Shown here: positions 42,559 through 51,363 of the stretch, in pieces
Layout of the letters: every line of letters starts with the position of its first letter
Numbering within the stretch: the stretch's first letter is position 1
Origin: Deltaproteobacteria bacterium
GTDB taxonomy: Bacteria > Myxococcota_A > UBA9042 > PHBI01
Length of the DNA stretch: 64,000 bases
Assembly: GCA_020632715.1 (NCBI GenBank)
Contig: JACKFA010000006.1
Location: 310,001 to 374,000, forward strand
Direction of reading: 5' to 3'
Notes under the pieces: generated by a model
The model's database searches: none
The model's input: the letters and a program-made list of their open reading frames with translations, nothing else
What the model was told of the DNA's origin: nothing
Program-made: the position numbers and the translations under genes

Positions 42559-42726
42559 GTCATCCCCGGTCACGCGGCGCCCGCGCGCCGTCACGGTCGG
42601 CGACGATCCGCACGGCCACTGCGTCTCCGCCGTGCCGCGCCGCGCCGATGGGCGCGTGGCACGCTTCTGGCTCTCTCCCCCGGCGAACGGCGCCCGACGC
42701 GCCGCCCGACCACCAGGAGAGAGACC

Positions 42727-43443
42727 ATGGCATGCACGCGCTGCGGCGCCCCCGTCGCCCCCGGAGCCACGATCTGCGCTGCGTGCGCCACGAGCTTCAG
42801 GCCCGTCGCCCGCCACGCGCGGCGCGCGCTCACGGCCCTCGCGGTCCCCGTCTTCGGCCTCCTCGTCCTGCTCGTCTCGCTGCGCGTCGTCGAGCGCCTC
42901 CCGGCCGCCGGCCTCGTGGCCGTCTACGGCGCGCTGGCGGCGGCGACCGCCGTCGCCGTCGTCGCGCTCGCCCGGGCCCGCCAGGCCGTCCCGCCCGCCA
43001 GCGCCGGCGGCGGCGGCCTCGCGGTCGCAGGGGCCTTCGCGGCCATCGCCGCCGGCTCCTTCGCGATGGCGGCGCTCGCCGCCGTCATGGGCGCCATCGA
43101 CGTCCTCGGCTTCGAGGCCTTCGTCGTCTACGGCTGGGTCCTCGGCCTCGTCGCCCTCGGCGCCACCCTGACGGCGGCCGTGGTCGCCCTCTCGCGCGCC
43201 GCCGTGGCCACCGGGAGGCCCGCGCCGGTCGCCTCCGGCGTCGGGCTCGCGACCGGCGCCGCGGGCACGGCGCTCAGCGCCACCGCGCTCGCCGTGGGCG
43301 CCGCGGTCCTCGCCTTCTGGCTCGTCACGGCCGTGGCGCTCCTCGCCACCTGGATCGCTTGCCTCGTCCTCGTCGGCCGCGTCGCGGCGGGGCCGTCCGC
43401 GCCGCGCGTGGCACCCCTCCCGTCGACCTCCGCAGCCGCCTGA
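42727..43443 (+). CDS. Zinc-ribbon membrane protein, copy 1
   Basis: 238 residues. It opens with a small zinc ribbon, MACTRCGAPVAPGATICAAC (C-x2-C, C-x2-C), then has about six hydrophobic segments in Ala/Val/Leu-rich sequence and no other recognised domain. The next gene has the same plan with little sequence identity except at the ribbon, so they are distant paralogues. Start at ATG 42727 behind AGGAGAGAG. Zinc-ribbon plus multi-pass proteins are common in myxobacteria, with no assigned role. Confidence 0.7.
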   Translation: MACTRCGAPVAPGATICAACATSFRPVARHARRALTALAVPVFGLLVLLVSLRVVERLPAAGLVAVYGALAAATAVAVVALARARQAVPPASAGGGGLAVAGAFAAIAAGSFAMAALAAVMGAIDVLGFEAFVVYGWVLGLVALGATLTAAVVALSRAAVATGRPAPVASGVGLATGAAGTALSATALAVGAAVLAFWLVTAVALLATWIACLVLVGRVAAGPSAPRVAPLPSTSAAA

Positions 43444-43472
43444 GCCCACCCGACCACCCGAGAGAGGACCCC

Positions 43473-44300
43473 ATGTTCTGCACGTCCTGTGGCGCCGCGA
43501 CCGAGCCCGGCGCCCACTTCTGCGGCGCCTGCGGCGCCGCGCTGACCCCCACCGCCACCCCGACGCCCGCCGCCGTCGCGCCGGGCGAGACCGCCACCGC
43601 CTGGCGCCGCGTCTCCGACGCCCTCGGCGCGCTCTTCGCCCTCGCGCTCGCGAGCCTCGCGACGAGCCTCCTCATCGAGCTCCTCGACCGCGCCACCACG
43701 AGCGACGAACCCGCGGACCCAGCCCGCCTCGTCGGCGCCTTCGCGGGCCTCGTCTTCAGCTGGGCGACGCTCGCCTTCGTCCGGCGCGCCGCCGACGCCC
43801 TCCCTCCCGAGAGCAGCGCGCGCGGGCTCCTCGCCGGCACGGTGACGCTCGCGACGCTCGCGTTCCTCGTCGGCGCCGCGGCCTTCCTCCTGACCGCGCT
43901 GGGCTCGGCGCTCGACGCCGCGAGCGGCTCCAGCGACGCCGACGGGCTCACCGGCTTCGGGCACCTCGTCGCGGGGTTCGGCGGGCTCGCGGCGCTCGCG
44001 GCGCAGGTCACGCTCGCGCTCGGCATCGCGCGCGTCGGGCGCGACGCCGGGCGGCCCGAGCTCCGCGGGCTCGCGAACGTCGCCATCGCGCTCATCGCGG
44101 CCGCGATGGTCCTGATGCTCCTCTTCGTCGTCGCCTCGGTCGCCCAGTCGCTCGGCGCCGCCATCGCCTTCGGCGTCCTCACCCTCGTCGCGGCCGTCGC
44201 GAGCCTCGTCGCCTACCTGCAGCTCCTCCACCGCGGCGGCCGCCTCGCGCTCGAGCGCGCCGTCTTCGTCGAGGCGAGCTCTCAGCCCGTCGCGAGGTAG
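43473..44300 (+). CDS. Zinc-ribbon membrane protein, copy 2
   Basis: 275 residues. A zinc ribbon at the start (MFCTSCGAATEPGAHFCGAC, four Cys), a Pro/Thr linker, then about six hydrophobic segments (for example DALGALFALALASLATSLLI and LAALAAQVTLALGIARV). It resembles the preceding gene in plan; the pair are 29 bp apart and probably co-transcribed. Its 3' end overlaps the convergent phosphatase gene by 19 bp (44282-44300). No enzymatic motif is visible. Confidence 0.7.
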   Translation: MFCTSCGAATEPGAHFCGACGAALTPTATPTPAAVAPGETATAWRRVSDALGALFALALASLATSLLIELLDRATTSDEPADPARLVGAFAGLVFSWATLAFVRRAADALPPESSARGLLAGTVTLATLAFLVGAAAFLLTALGSALDAASGSSDADGLTGFGHLVAGFGGLAALAAQVTLALGIARVGRDAGRPELRGLANVAIALIAAAMVLMLLFVVASVAQSLGAAIAFGVLTLVAAVASLVAYLQLLHRGGRLALERAVFVEASSQPVAR

Positions 44301-45322
44301 CTCTCGGGCGTGAGCATCGTCCCCGGCTCCTCGACGCCCGGCCTCGGGTGCGCCTCGAGCCGGGTCTCGTCCACGACGAAGTAGTCGGGGGCGAGATCCT
44401 GCTCGCGCATCGCCGGCCACAGCCGCGCGAGCGTGTCGAGGCCGAGCGCGCGTCGCTGCACGAGCTCGGCGGCGCTCCGGAGGAGCGACGGCGGGTGGCG
44501 CTGATAGCGCGTGACGAGCGTGCGCGCCACGTTGAGCGTGCTCTCCTCGCTGATGTGCCCGGCCTCGAAGAGGCGGAGCGCCATCTGGAACGTGTCGGAG
44601 CACGGGATGAGGCGCGTCGAGAACCCGGCGAACCGCTCGGGGTTCGTGCGGTTCTCGAGGTTGATGAAGATGAGCTCGACCATCTCGCGCTCGGGCATCC
44701 CGTCGGCGAGCCCGGCCGCGTAGCGCGCGACCTCGTCGCGGACGCCGTTCTTCAAGAGCGTGCGCACGAGCAGGTCGCCGCGGAGGCGCCCCGCGACGAC
44801 GTCGCCGTAGAGCGAGTAGATGAGCGCGTCGGACTCGGAGTCGTCGCCGAAGAGGCTCTCGCGCGCGGTCCACGGGAGGTCCCGGCGGTTCAGGAGCAGC
44901 GCCGACAGCTTGTAGCCGATCTGCTCGCGGAGCGCCCCGAAGCGCCCCTTCCGCACGAGCGCGACCTGGTCCTTGAACGTGATCCCGTCGTACTCGACGC
45001 CGTCGATGAGCATCTTCCGCTGCAGCACGCTCCGGAGCTGCGGCGGGCTCGCCGACACGAAGTAGATCGGGTTCGACTGCGTGAGCCCGCGCGGCGCGAC
45101 CCCGCGCCGGAGGCCGCGCAGGAGCGTCGCCGTGCCGGCGACGTTGCGCTTGTCGATGGCGAACTCGAGCGGGATCGCGAGGAGCCCGCGGAGGCTGTCG
45201 ATCTCGCTCGCGAGGTAGGTCTTGTCGATGTCCCAGACGTAGATCCGGCCGTCGAAGTCGTCCGCGTAGGTGCGTTCGTTCGTGCGGTCGAGCGGGTAGC
45301 TGTAGGGCGGGCGCTTCGCCAT
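44282..45322 (-). CDS. HAD-like phosphatase of the APP1/LNS2 type
   Basis: 346 residues. It has the HAD-type signature seen in phosphatidate phosphatase APP1 and LNS2 proteins: VWDIDKTYL (~28-36, the D-x-D-x-T equivalent), NPIYFVSASPPQLRSVLQRK, DGITFKDQVALVRKG and FGDDSESDALIYSLYGD. No membrane helix or signal. APP1-type enzymes remove phosphate from phosphatidic acid to give diacylglycerol. It follows gpsA with a 4-bp gap, in an operon with an acyltransferase, so glycerolipid turnover fits. The exact substrate is not proven. Confidence 0.7.
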   Translation of the reverse strand: MAKRPPYSYPLDRTNERTYADDFDGRIYVWDIDKTYLASEIDSLRGLLAIPLEFAIDKRNVAGTATLLRGLRRGVAPRGLTQSNPIYFVSASPPQLRSVLQRKMLIDGVEYDGITFKDQVALVRKGRFGALREQIGYKLSALLLNRRDLPWTARESLFGDDSESDALIYSLYGDVVAGRLRGDLLVRTLLKNGVRDEVARYAAGLADGMPEREMVELIFINLENRTNPERFAGFSTRLIPCSDTFQMALRLFEAGHISEESTLNVARTLVTRYQRHPPSLLRSAAELVQRRALGLDTLARLWPAMREQDLAPDYFVVDETRLEAHPRPGVEEPGTMLTPESYLATG

Positions 45323-45326
45323 CGCG

Positions 45327-46424
45327 TCAGGCCCCGGCGTCCCGGCCGCCCGCGGTCACCGCGAGCGCCGTCTCGATGACCGACCCCGTGATCCGCTCGG
45401 GCGCGTCGATCGGCCGCTCGCTGTGCTCGAAGCGGTTCGCGCGCGACATGAGCGAGCCGATGACCGTCTCGACCTTCTCGCCGCCGAAGAGCACGCGGTG
45501 CACCCCGCGCGCGATGGGCATGTCCACGCCGAGGCGCTCGGCGTGCATGCACACGGCGTAGGTGGTGTTCACGCCCTCGGCGACCTTCACCATCTCCGCG
45601 AGCGCCTCGTCGAGCGACAAGCCGGCCGCGAGCCGCCGCCCGAGCGTGTTGTTCCGCGAGAGCGGGGAGCTGCAGGTCGCGATGAGGTCGCCGATGCCGG
45701 CGAGCCCGAGCGCGGTCATGCGGTCGGCGCCGAGGGCCTCCGAGAAGCGCGAGATCTCGGCGAGCGCGCGCGTGAGCAGCATCGAGAGCGAGTTCGCGCC
45801 GAGCCCGAGCCCGGCGCACGCGCCCGCGGCGATGGCGATGATGTTCTTCAGCGCGCCGAAGATCTCGACCCCGACGACATCGTGGTTGCCGTACACGCGG
45901 AGGGTCGGGTTCGCGAGGACCTCGGCGCCGGCGGCGATCACCTCGTCGAAGGGGCTCGCGACCACGGTCGCCGACGGCTGCCCGGCCATCACCTCGTCGG
46001 CGAGGTTCGGGCCGCTGATGGCGCCGACCTTGCGCACGCAGGTCTCCTCGCGGAGGACCTGCGACATGCGCGTCAGGTGCTCCGCCTCGAAGCCCTTGGT
46101 CGCCGAGAGCAGGATCTGGTCGCCCGTGACGTGCTCGCCGAGCTCGAAGGCCACCTCGCGGAAGGCGCGCGACGGGATGGCCACGACGAGGGTCCCCGCG
46201 TGCTTCGCCGCGAGCGCGAGGTCGCTCGTCGCGACGACCCCCTCGTGGATGGGCTTGTCCTTGAGATACCGCGTGTTCGTGTGCTGCTCGTTGATCTCGG
46301 CGACGCGCTCCTCGCTCCGCATCCAGAGCCGCACGTCGATGCCCGCGGTCGCCATGAGGTGGGCGAGCGCCGTGCCCCACGAGCCCCCGCCGATGACCGT
46401 CGCCCGCTTCTGTGTCGCCGCCAT
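45327..46424 (-). CDS. gpsA: Glycerol-3-phosphate dehydrogenase [NAD(P)+]
   Basis: 365 residues. It reduces dihydroxyacetone phosphate to sn-glycerol-3-phosphate, the backbone for phospholipids. The dinucleotide site is VIGGGSWGTALAHLMATAGI; other signatures are the substrate-region LSATKGFE, ISGPNLADEVMAGQPSATVV, LKNIIAIAAGACAGLGLGAN with the catalytic Lys, GLAGIGDLIATCSSPLSRN and YAVCMHAERLGVDMPIARGV. Start at ATG 46424, which overlaps the upstream acyltransferase stop by one base (TGATG). The operon order acyltransferase, gpsA, phosphatase lays out successive steps of glycerolipid synthesis. Confidence 0.95.
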   Translation of the reverse strand: MAATQKRATVIGGGSWGTALAHLMATAGIDVRLWMRSEERVAEINEQHTNTRYLKDKPIHEGVVATSDLALAAKHAGTLVVAIPSRAFREVAFELGEHVTGDQILLSATKGFEAEHLTRMSQVLREETCVRKVGAISGPNLADEVMAGQPSATVVASPFDEVIAAGAEVLANPTLRVYGNHDVVGVEIFGALKNIIAIAAGACAGLGLGANSLSMLLTRALAEISRFSEALGADRMTALGLAGIGDLIATCSSPLSRNNTLGRRLAAGLSLDEALAEMVKVAEGVNTTYAVCMHAERLGVDMPIARGVHRVLFGGEKVETVIGSLMSRANRFEHSERPIDAPERITGSVIETALAVTAGGRDAGA

Positions 46425-48043
46425 CAGGCCGCCTCCCCGTAGGACGCGCGCAGGGTGCGCTCGAGCCCGTACCCGCGCAGCCGGTTCGAGTAGTAGTAGA
46501 GGAGCTGCGCGTCCTCGGTGAAGGCGCGGTCGCCGCGGCGCGCGAGCACCGGGTGCGCGTGGTAGGTGCCGAAGTGGCGCAGCGCGCTCTGCACGATGGT
46601 GGCGGCGTCGCCGTTGCCGATGGACTTGCCGTCGAGCGAGATCTCGCCGTCCCTCGCGAGGTCCTGCAGCGCCTTCACGACGACGGCGGTGGCGTCCGTG
46701 AGCTTCCTCATCTCGAGCCCGGTGCCCTCGTCGCCGGTCCGCAGCATGCGGTAGAGGTCGAGCTCGGGGTGGCGCTTCTTCAGGAGCTCGAACGCCGTGA
46801 ACGCGACGACGTTCGTCGAGAGCACCTGGTTGTGGCGCTTGAAGCTCTCGGCGACCGAGTCGCCGCACTCGCGCGTGAACACGCGGTCGCGCTGCGGCAT
46901 GTGGAAGGGGCGCCCCTCGCCGTCGGTCACGTACTTCCGGATGTCGATGTGGCGGCCGTGGGAGTCGACGCTCAGGCCGGCCTCGTCCACGTGGTTGCCG
47001 AACGGGTCGAAGACGTCGCCGACCTTCACGGTGATGCGGCTCTCGAGGTTGATGAGGTTCTGGACGAACTGCAGCATCTTCCGAGGCTTCGAGGACTCGT
47101 CGTCGGTCATGATGTAGCGCGACTTCCCCTCGGAGCGGAGGTAGTCGCCGACGAGCGACTCGGCCTCGAGCACGAGCTGGTAGTTGATGCTGCACGTCAC
47201 GACGTAGATGTTGGGCCGCTCCTTCCGCTTCTGGAGGTTGTTCACGTAGGCGCGGAGGCCGCAGGAGAGGAGGCCGAGCTTCAGGTGCTCCTCGATCTGG
47301 CCGTTCCGCGAGCGCGTGCCGCCGGGGAAGAAGAGGTTCGGCTGCCCGAGCTCGAGCGAGACGGCGGCGTACTCCTTCAGGATGTCCTTGTAGAGGGGGG
47401 CGGTCTTCCGGCGGTCGACGCGGTAGGCGCCGAGGTTCCGCATGAAGAAGGACATCACGGGGTTCGTGAAGAGGTTCAAGCCGGCGCCGTAGGTGAACGG
47501 CGGGAGCCCCATGGCGAAGAGGGCCCAGCCGATGACGGGGCTGTCCATGTTCGAGGCGTGGGTCGGCGCGAGGATCACGGTGCCGCGCTCGTTCGCGCGC
47601 CGGAGGGCGTCGACGTCGCCGTCGATGGCGATGGTCTCGGCGATGTTCGGGAGGCCGCGCGAGAAGAGGCGCTTCGGCGACACGGCGTTCAGGAGCGCCG
47701 GCAGCGCGCGCGGGATGAAGCGCGTCGCCATGTCGTAGACCCAGGGGGTGAAGTTCCCGCGGACCTCCTCGGTGAAGCGCTCGACGACGCGGACGAGGAT
47801 CTCCTTCTGCTCGCTCTCGCCGGCCTTCCCGAGGCGCGATCGCACGCCCTCCCAGAAGGCGAGGTCCTCGTCGCGGGTCGGGCTCTGGCGATCCCGCTCG
47901 AGGCGCTGCTTCTCGTGGTAGAGCGTGTCGTTGATGAGCACGTCGAGCGGCATCCCCTCGGGGAGCCGCGCCTGCTTCAGGCACGCGTCGACGATGCGGC
48001 TCCGCACCTCGACGATGGCTGCATCACGGAGCTCGTTCCTCAT
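46424..48043 (-). CDS. PlsB/PlsC-like glycerol-phosphate acyltransferase
   Basis: 539 residues, longer than PlsC and shorter than PlsB of E. coli. The acyltransferase core has the H-x4-D motif in APTHASNMDSP (~185-195) and the substrate motif FFPGGTRSRNGQ, with SINYQLVLEAESLVGDYL further on. The N- and C-terminal parts (KEILVRVVERFTEEVRGNF; LLYYYSNRLRGYGL) are helical and specific to this branch. It probably acylates glycerol-3-phosphate or its 1-acyl form with acyl-CoA or acyl-ACP at the membrane. The gpsA product would supply its acceptor. Start at ATG 48043 behind GAGGGA; a longer frame upstream overlaps the divergent FAD gene's promoter region. Confidence 0.85.
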   Translation of the reverse strand: MRNELRDAAIVEVRSRIVDACLKQARLPEGMPLDVLINDTLYHEKQRLERDRQSPTRDEDLAFWEGVRSRLGKAGESEQKEILVRVVERFTEEVRGNFTPWVYDMATRFIPRALPALLNAVSPKRLFSRGLPNIAETIAIDGDVDALRRANERGTVILAPTHASNMDSPVIGWALFAMGLPPFTYGAGLNLFTNPVMSFFMRNLGAYRVDRRKTAPLYKDILKEYAAVSLELGQPNLFFPGGTRSRNGQIEEHLKLGLLSCGLRAYVNNLQKRKERPNIYVVTCSINYQLVLEAESLVGDYLRSEGKSRYIMTDDESSKPRKMLQFVQNLINLESRITVKVGDVFDPFGNHVDEAGLSVDSHGRHIDIRKYVTDGEGRPFHMPQRDRVFTRECGDSVAESFKRHNQVLSTNVVAFTAFELLKKRHPELDLYRMLRTGDEGTGLEMRKLTDATAVVVKALQDLARDGEISLDGKSIGNGDAATIVQSALRHFGTYHAHPVLARRGDRAFTEDAQLLYYYSNRLRGYGLERTLRASYGEAA

Positions 48044-48233
48044 CGGTCCCTCGCGTTCGTGGGCTGGGAGGGCCGCTCGCGGTGCGGCTCTCGAAGCTCG
48101 GCCGCGCGGCGCCGGATGACGGGTCGGGCGCGGCAGGCGGCGAGCATAACCCGCGCTGCGGCGCCGGGCCACCGCCCCCCGACGCATCAATGATTTGACG
48201 CGCGCGGCGAGGCGCGGAAAGAGTCGCGGTGCG

Positions 48234-49748
48234 ATGACGCAGGCCTGGTACAACATCGTGGTGGTGGGCACCGACCTCACGGGGCTCATCTACGCGGCGC
48301 TGGCGGCGCGGCTCGGCTACCGCGTGGCGGTGGTGGGGCAGGGCGCGCGCCCGAACCTCTATCGGCGCGCGGGGCACACGTTCGCGCGGCGCCCGGAGCG
48401 CTTCTACGGGATGGCGAGCTCGCCGGTCGTGGCGCGGGTGCTCGGCGAGCTCTCGCTCGCGATCGAGATGAAGAACCGGCCGCACATGATCGACCCGACG
48501 CTCCAGGTGGTGCTGCCGGGGCGGCGCTTCGACGTGTCGGGGCACCGGAAGCACTGGGAGCGCGAGCTCGACCGGGAGCTGCCGGGGGCGATCGAGGCGG
48601 CGGACCGCTTCGAGGGCTGGGCGCGCACGGCGACGCAGCGCACGAACGAGCTCCTCGCGTCCGAGGCGGTCTTCCCGCCTGGGGGGATGCGCGGGCGGGC
48701 GCTCTACAAGCGGTCGATCGAGGGCATCGAGGACCTCGTCTCGCCCCAGGCCGGGGTGCCGTGGTCGCTCCTCGGCGACGCCGGGCTCGAGGCGATGGTG
48801 AAGGCGACGGTCACGCACCTGTCGGGGATCGCGCCCGACGCGGCGTCGCCGCTCGCGACGGCGCGCCTCTGGAGCCACCTGCGGGCGGGGCTCTACCGGA
48901 TCCAGGGCGGGCTCGAGGAGCTGAAGGCGGTCTTCATCCGGAAGATCCGCGAGCAGTCGAGCGACTACCGCCCGGACGACGCCATCAGCGAGGTCGTGGT
49001 GAAGCGCGGCAAGGTGCGCGCGGTGGTCCTCGGCGAGCGCGACGAGTCGTTCGGCTGCGAGCTCGTCGTCGGCAACGTGGAGCCGCGGCACTTCTTCCAG
49101 CTCTTCCCGCGGGAGGACCGCGAGGACGAGTTCCACGCGCAGCTCACGGGGGTCGAGCCCGGCGGCTGGTTCGTGACGCTGAACCTCGGGGTCGATCCGA
49201 AGGTGATCCCGCGCGGCATGGGCCCGGAGCTCGTGGCGGTGCGCGACCCGGGGGCGCCGCTCGTCGGCGGGAACTGCCTCTGGATCTCGCGGCCGGGGGC
49301 GGCGGGGCCGGGGGCCGAGGGGCGCCCGAGCCCGGGGGTGCTGCAGGTCACGACGATCGTGCCGACGCGCGGGCCGGCGCCGACGATGGCGGCCACGCAG
49401 CGCGCGGTGGACGAGGCGCTCGGGGAGGTGCGGCGCATCGTGCCGTGGCTCGATCAGCACCTCGAGGTGGTGGACGTGCCGGCGATCGTGCCGGACCCCG
49501 GGACGGGGCGGCCGATGCTCGACCCGGACGAGCTCGCGCCGATCTACGCGGCGCCGCGCTCGCAGACGCTCGGCGTCAGCGCGTTCAGCGGGGCGACGGC
49601 GTATCGGAACGTGCTCCTCGCGAGCGATCTGCTGTTCTCCGGGCTCGGCTTCGAGGGCGTCTGCCTCGCGGCGCTCCAGACACTCCACCTGACCCGTCGT
49701 ATGGTGCGGCTGAAGAGCTCGCTGCGGAGCGAACGGACGTTGTCATGA
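48234..49748 (+). CDS. FAD/NAD(P)-binding Rossmann protein, desaturase-like
   Basis: 504 residues. It starts with IVVVGTDLTGLIYAALAARL, a slightly unusual dinucleotide-binding loop (GTDLTG in place of GxGxxG), then VAVVGQGARPNLYRRAGHTF. The middle has GGMRGRALYKRSIEGIEDLV and LYRIQGGLEELKAVFIRKI, the sort of region in which phytoene-desaturase and amine-oxidase relatives bind substrate. The C-terminus has SAFSGATAYRNVLLASDLLF and GLGFEGVCLAALQTLHLTRR, like the FAD-closing motif. Substrate is unknown. It overlaps the TolC-like gene (ATGA at 49745-49748), so they are co-translated. Divergent from the acyltransferase. Confidence 0.75.
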   Translation: MTQAWYNIVVVGTDLTGLIYAALAARLGYRVAVVGQGARPNLYRRAGHTFARRPERFYGMASSPVVARVLGELSLAIEMKNRPHMIDPTLQVVLPGRRFDVSGHRKHWERELDRELPGAIEAADRFEGWARTATQRTNELLASEAVFPPGGMRGRALYKRSIEGIEDLVSPQAGVPWSLLGDAGLEAMVKATVTHLSGIAPDAASPLATARLWSHLRAGLYRIQGGLEELKAVFIRKIREQSSDYRPDDAISEVVVKRGKVRAVVLGERDESFGCELVVGNVEPRHFFQLFPREDREDEFHAQLTGVEPGGWFVTLNLGVDPKVIPRGMGPELVAVRDPGAPLVGGNCLWISRPGAAGPGAEGRPSPGVLQVTTIVPTRGPAPTMAATQRAVDEALGEVRRIVPWLDQHLEVVDVPAIVPDPGTGRPMLDPDELAPIYAAPRSQTLGVSAFSGATAYRNVLLASDLLFSGLGFEGVCLAALQTLHLTRRMVRLKSSLRSERTLS

Positions 49749-51265
49749 TGCACTGCACACACGGTGAGGCTGTCGTCGAAGGCGGCGATGGCGATGGAAA
49801 TTGCTGCACTGCACAACGCGGCGCGCGGCGCCCGGGGTGGGGCGCGGCGCTGATCGCGCTCGGGCTCGGGCTCGTCGCGGGGGCGGGGAGGGCGTCGGCG
49901 GCGCCACCGGCGCCGGAGGACGCGCCTGCGGCGGAGCCCGCGGGCGAGGCGGCGCCAGCGACGGCGGGCGCGGCGACGTGGACGTGGGACGCGGTCGTGG
50001 CGGAGGTGTTGAAGACGCACCCGCTGATGAAGGCCGCGAAGGCGGACCTCGCGACGTTCGAGGCGAAGCTCTCGCAGGCGGACTGGGCGTGGTTCCCGGC
50101 GTTCAAGCTCGAGGCGGGGGCGACGATCACGCCGCAGGTGACGGGGACGCCGCTCCAGAGTGACACGGACTGGGGGACCATCGGCTACTTCGCGTCGGCG
50201 AAGCTCGAGATGGTGCAGCCGGTGTGGACGTTCGGGAAGATCGAGGCGCTGAAGCGCGCGGCGGCGGCGGGTCTCGACGTGAGCCGGGCGCAGATGGCGG
50301 CGGCGCGGTGGGAGCTCGTGTACCGGATCGGCCAGGCGTACATGGGGAAGCTGCTCGCGCGGGAGCTGCGCGGGATCATGGACGTCGGGCGGACGTGGAT
50401 CGACAAGGCGGAGGAGCGCATGGAGCGGCTCCGCGAGCAGGACTCGATGGAGTACGACCAGCTCGAGCACCTGCGGCTGAAGACGCGGCTCGCGGAGTTC
50501 TACATGCTCGACGCGGAGAGCAAGCTGCTCGAGACGCGGTCGGCGGAGGGGCTGCGGGTGTTGCTCTCGTTGCCGCCGGGGGCGGAGGTGACGCTGTCGG
50601 AGCAGGCGCTCGTGCCGACGAGGTTCGAGATGCTGACGGCGGACGAGTACGTGCGGCTCGCGATGGCGAACGAGCCGACGCTCCAGGTGGGGAAGGCGGG
50701 GATCGTGGCGCAGCGGGCGCTCGCGGACTCGAAGGAGGCCGAGATCTGGCCGGATCTGGTCATCGTCGGGTCGGTGGCGGTGGCGGACGCGCCGGAGATC
50801 GAGAACCAGCAGTCGCGCTTCGCGAACGACCCGTACAACACGTCGAGCGCGGGGGCGCTCCTGGGTCTGCGGTGGAACCTCGACGTGCCGCAGCGCGTGT
50901 TCCGGGCTGACGAGGCGCGGGCGAAGGCGCTGAAGACGGAGTACGACGTGGAGGTCCAGAAGGACCTGGTCGAGGTGAAGGTGCGGCAGCTGGCGCAGGA
51001 CCTCGCGAACAAGCGGGAGCTCATCGACGTGCTCGCGACGGCGCAGAAGGCGGCGCAGGGCTGGCTCACGGCGACGTGGGACACGTACGACGCGGGGTTC
51101 GGGAACTTCCGGGACTACATGGACGCGCTGGTGCAGTTCTACACCCGCAAGGTGGGGTACCTGCAGATGGTGTACGACCACAACGTGCTCGTGATGGAGC
51201 TGTCGCGGGCGGTCGGGGTCGACATCCGGACGGTGACGGCGGCGGACGTGCCGGCCGGGCGGTGA
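49745..51265 (+). CDS. TolC-like outer-membrane efflux/channel protein
   Basis: 506 residues from ATG 49745. A 25-residue Cys-containing leader (MMHCTHGEAVVEGG ... NCCTAQRGARR) precedes a signal helix (AALIALGLGLVAGAGRASAA). The body has the TolC/OEP pattern of two helical hairpin repeats: TWDAVVAEVLKTHPLMKAA, FKLEAGATITPQVTG, WTFGKIEALKRAAAAGL, then LTADEYVRLAMANEPTLQVG and LLGLRWNLDVPQRVF in the second half. TolC proteins form outer-membrane trimers that act with inner-membrane exporters. The gene is followed by a MlaC-type gene, suggesting lipid or toluene-tolerance-type traffic. Codon use is abnormal in the leader (49745-49816). Confidence 0.82.
   Translation: MMHCTHGEAVVEGGDGDGNCCTAQRGARRPGWGAALIALGLGLVAGAGRASAAPPAPEDAPAAEPAGEAAPATAGAATWTWDAVVAEVLKTHPLMKAAKADLATFEAKLSQADWAWFPAFKLEAGATITPQVTGTPLQSDTDWGTIGYFASAKLEMVQPVWTFGKIEALKRAAAAGLDVSRAQMAAARWELVYRIGQAYMGKLLARELRGIMDVGRTWIDKAEERMERLREQDSMEYDQLEHLRLKTRLAEFYMLDAESKLLETRSAEGLRVLLSLPPGAEVTLSEQALVPTRFEMLTADEYVRLAMANEPTLQVGKAGIVAQRALADSKEAEIWPDLVIVGSVAVADAPEIENQQSRFANDPYNTSSAGALLGLRWNLDVPQRVFRADEARAKALKTEYDVEVQKDLVEVKVRQLAQDLANKRELIDVLATAQKAAQGWLTATWDTYDAGFGNFRDYMDALVQFYTRKVGYLQMVYDHNVLVMELSRAVGVDIRTVTAADVPAGR
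49746..49760. promoter_or_regulatory. 15-bp dyad TGATGCA-C-TGCACAC over the TolC-like start
   Basis: Overlaps the start codon region; 56 bp from the next copy. Confidence 0.45.
49802..49816. promoter_or_regulatory. 15-bp dyad TGCTGCA-C-TGCACAA
   Basis: Second of the pair; the abnormal codon island ends here. Confidence 0.45.
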
Positions 51266-51363
51266 CGACGGCGCGGGTGTCAATCGGCGTCGACCGGACT
51301 ATGAATGGACAGGGGAGCGGCGCCGTCGGAGCCACGCCACGTCGCCCGGCCAAGGAGACCTCG

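Larger units (their letters stand above)
42437..42726. other. Intergenic region with paired dyads and tandem GTCACGC repeats
   Basis: Between prfB and the first zinc-ribbon gene. Holds two 15-bp dyads 56 bp apart, two tandem copies of GGTCACGCCGC (42537-42558) with a third partial copy GGTCACGCGGCG, and a GAGAGAG-type ribosome site. The dyad at 42502 can fold into a long hairpin with outer arms GCCCGC and GCGGGC, perhaps a prfB terminator. Confidence 0.6.
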
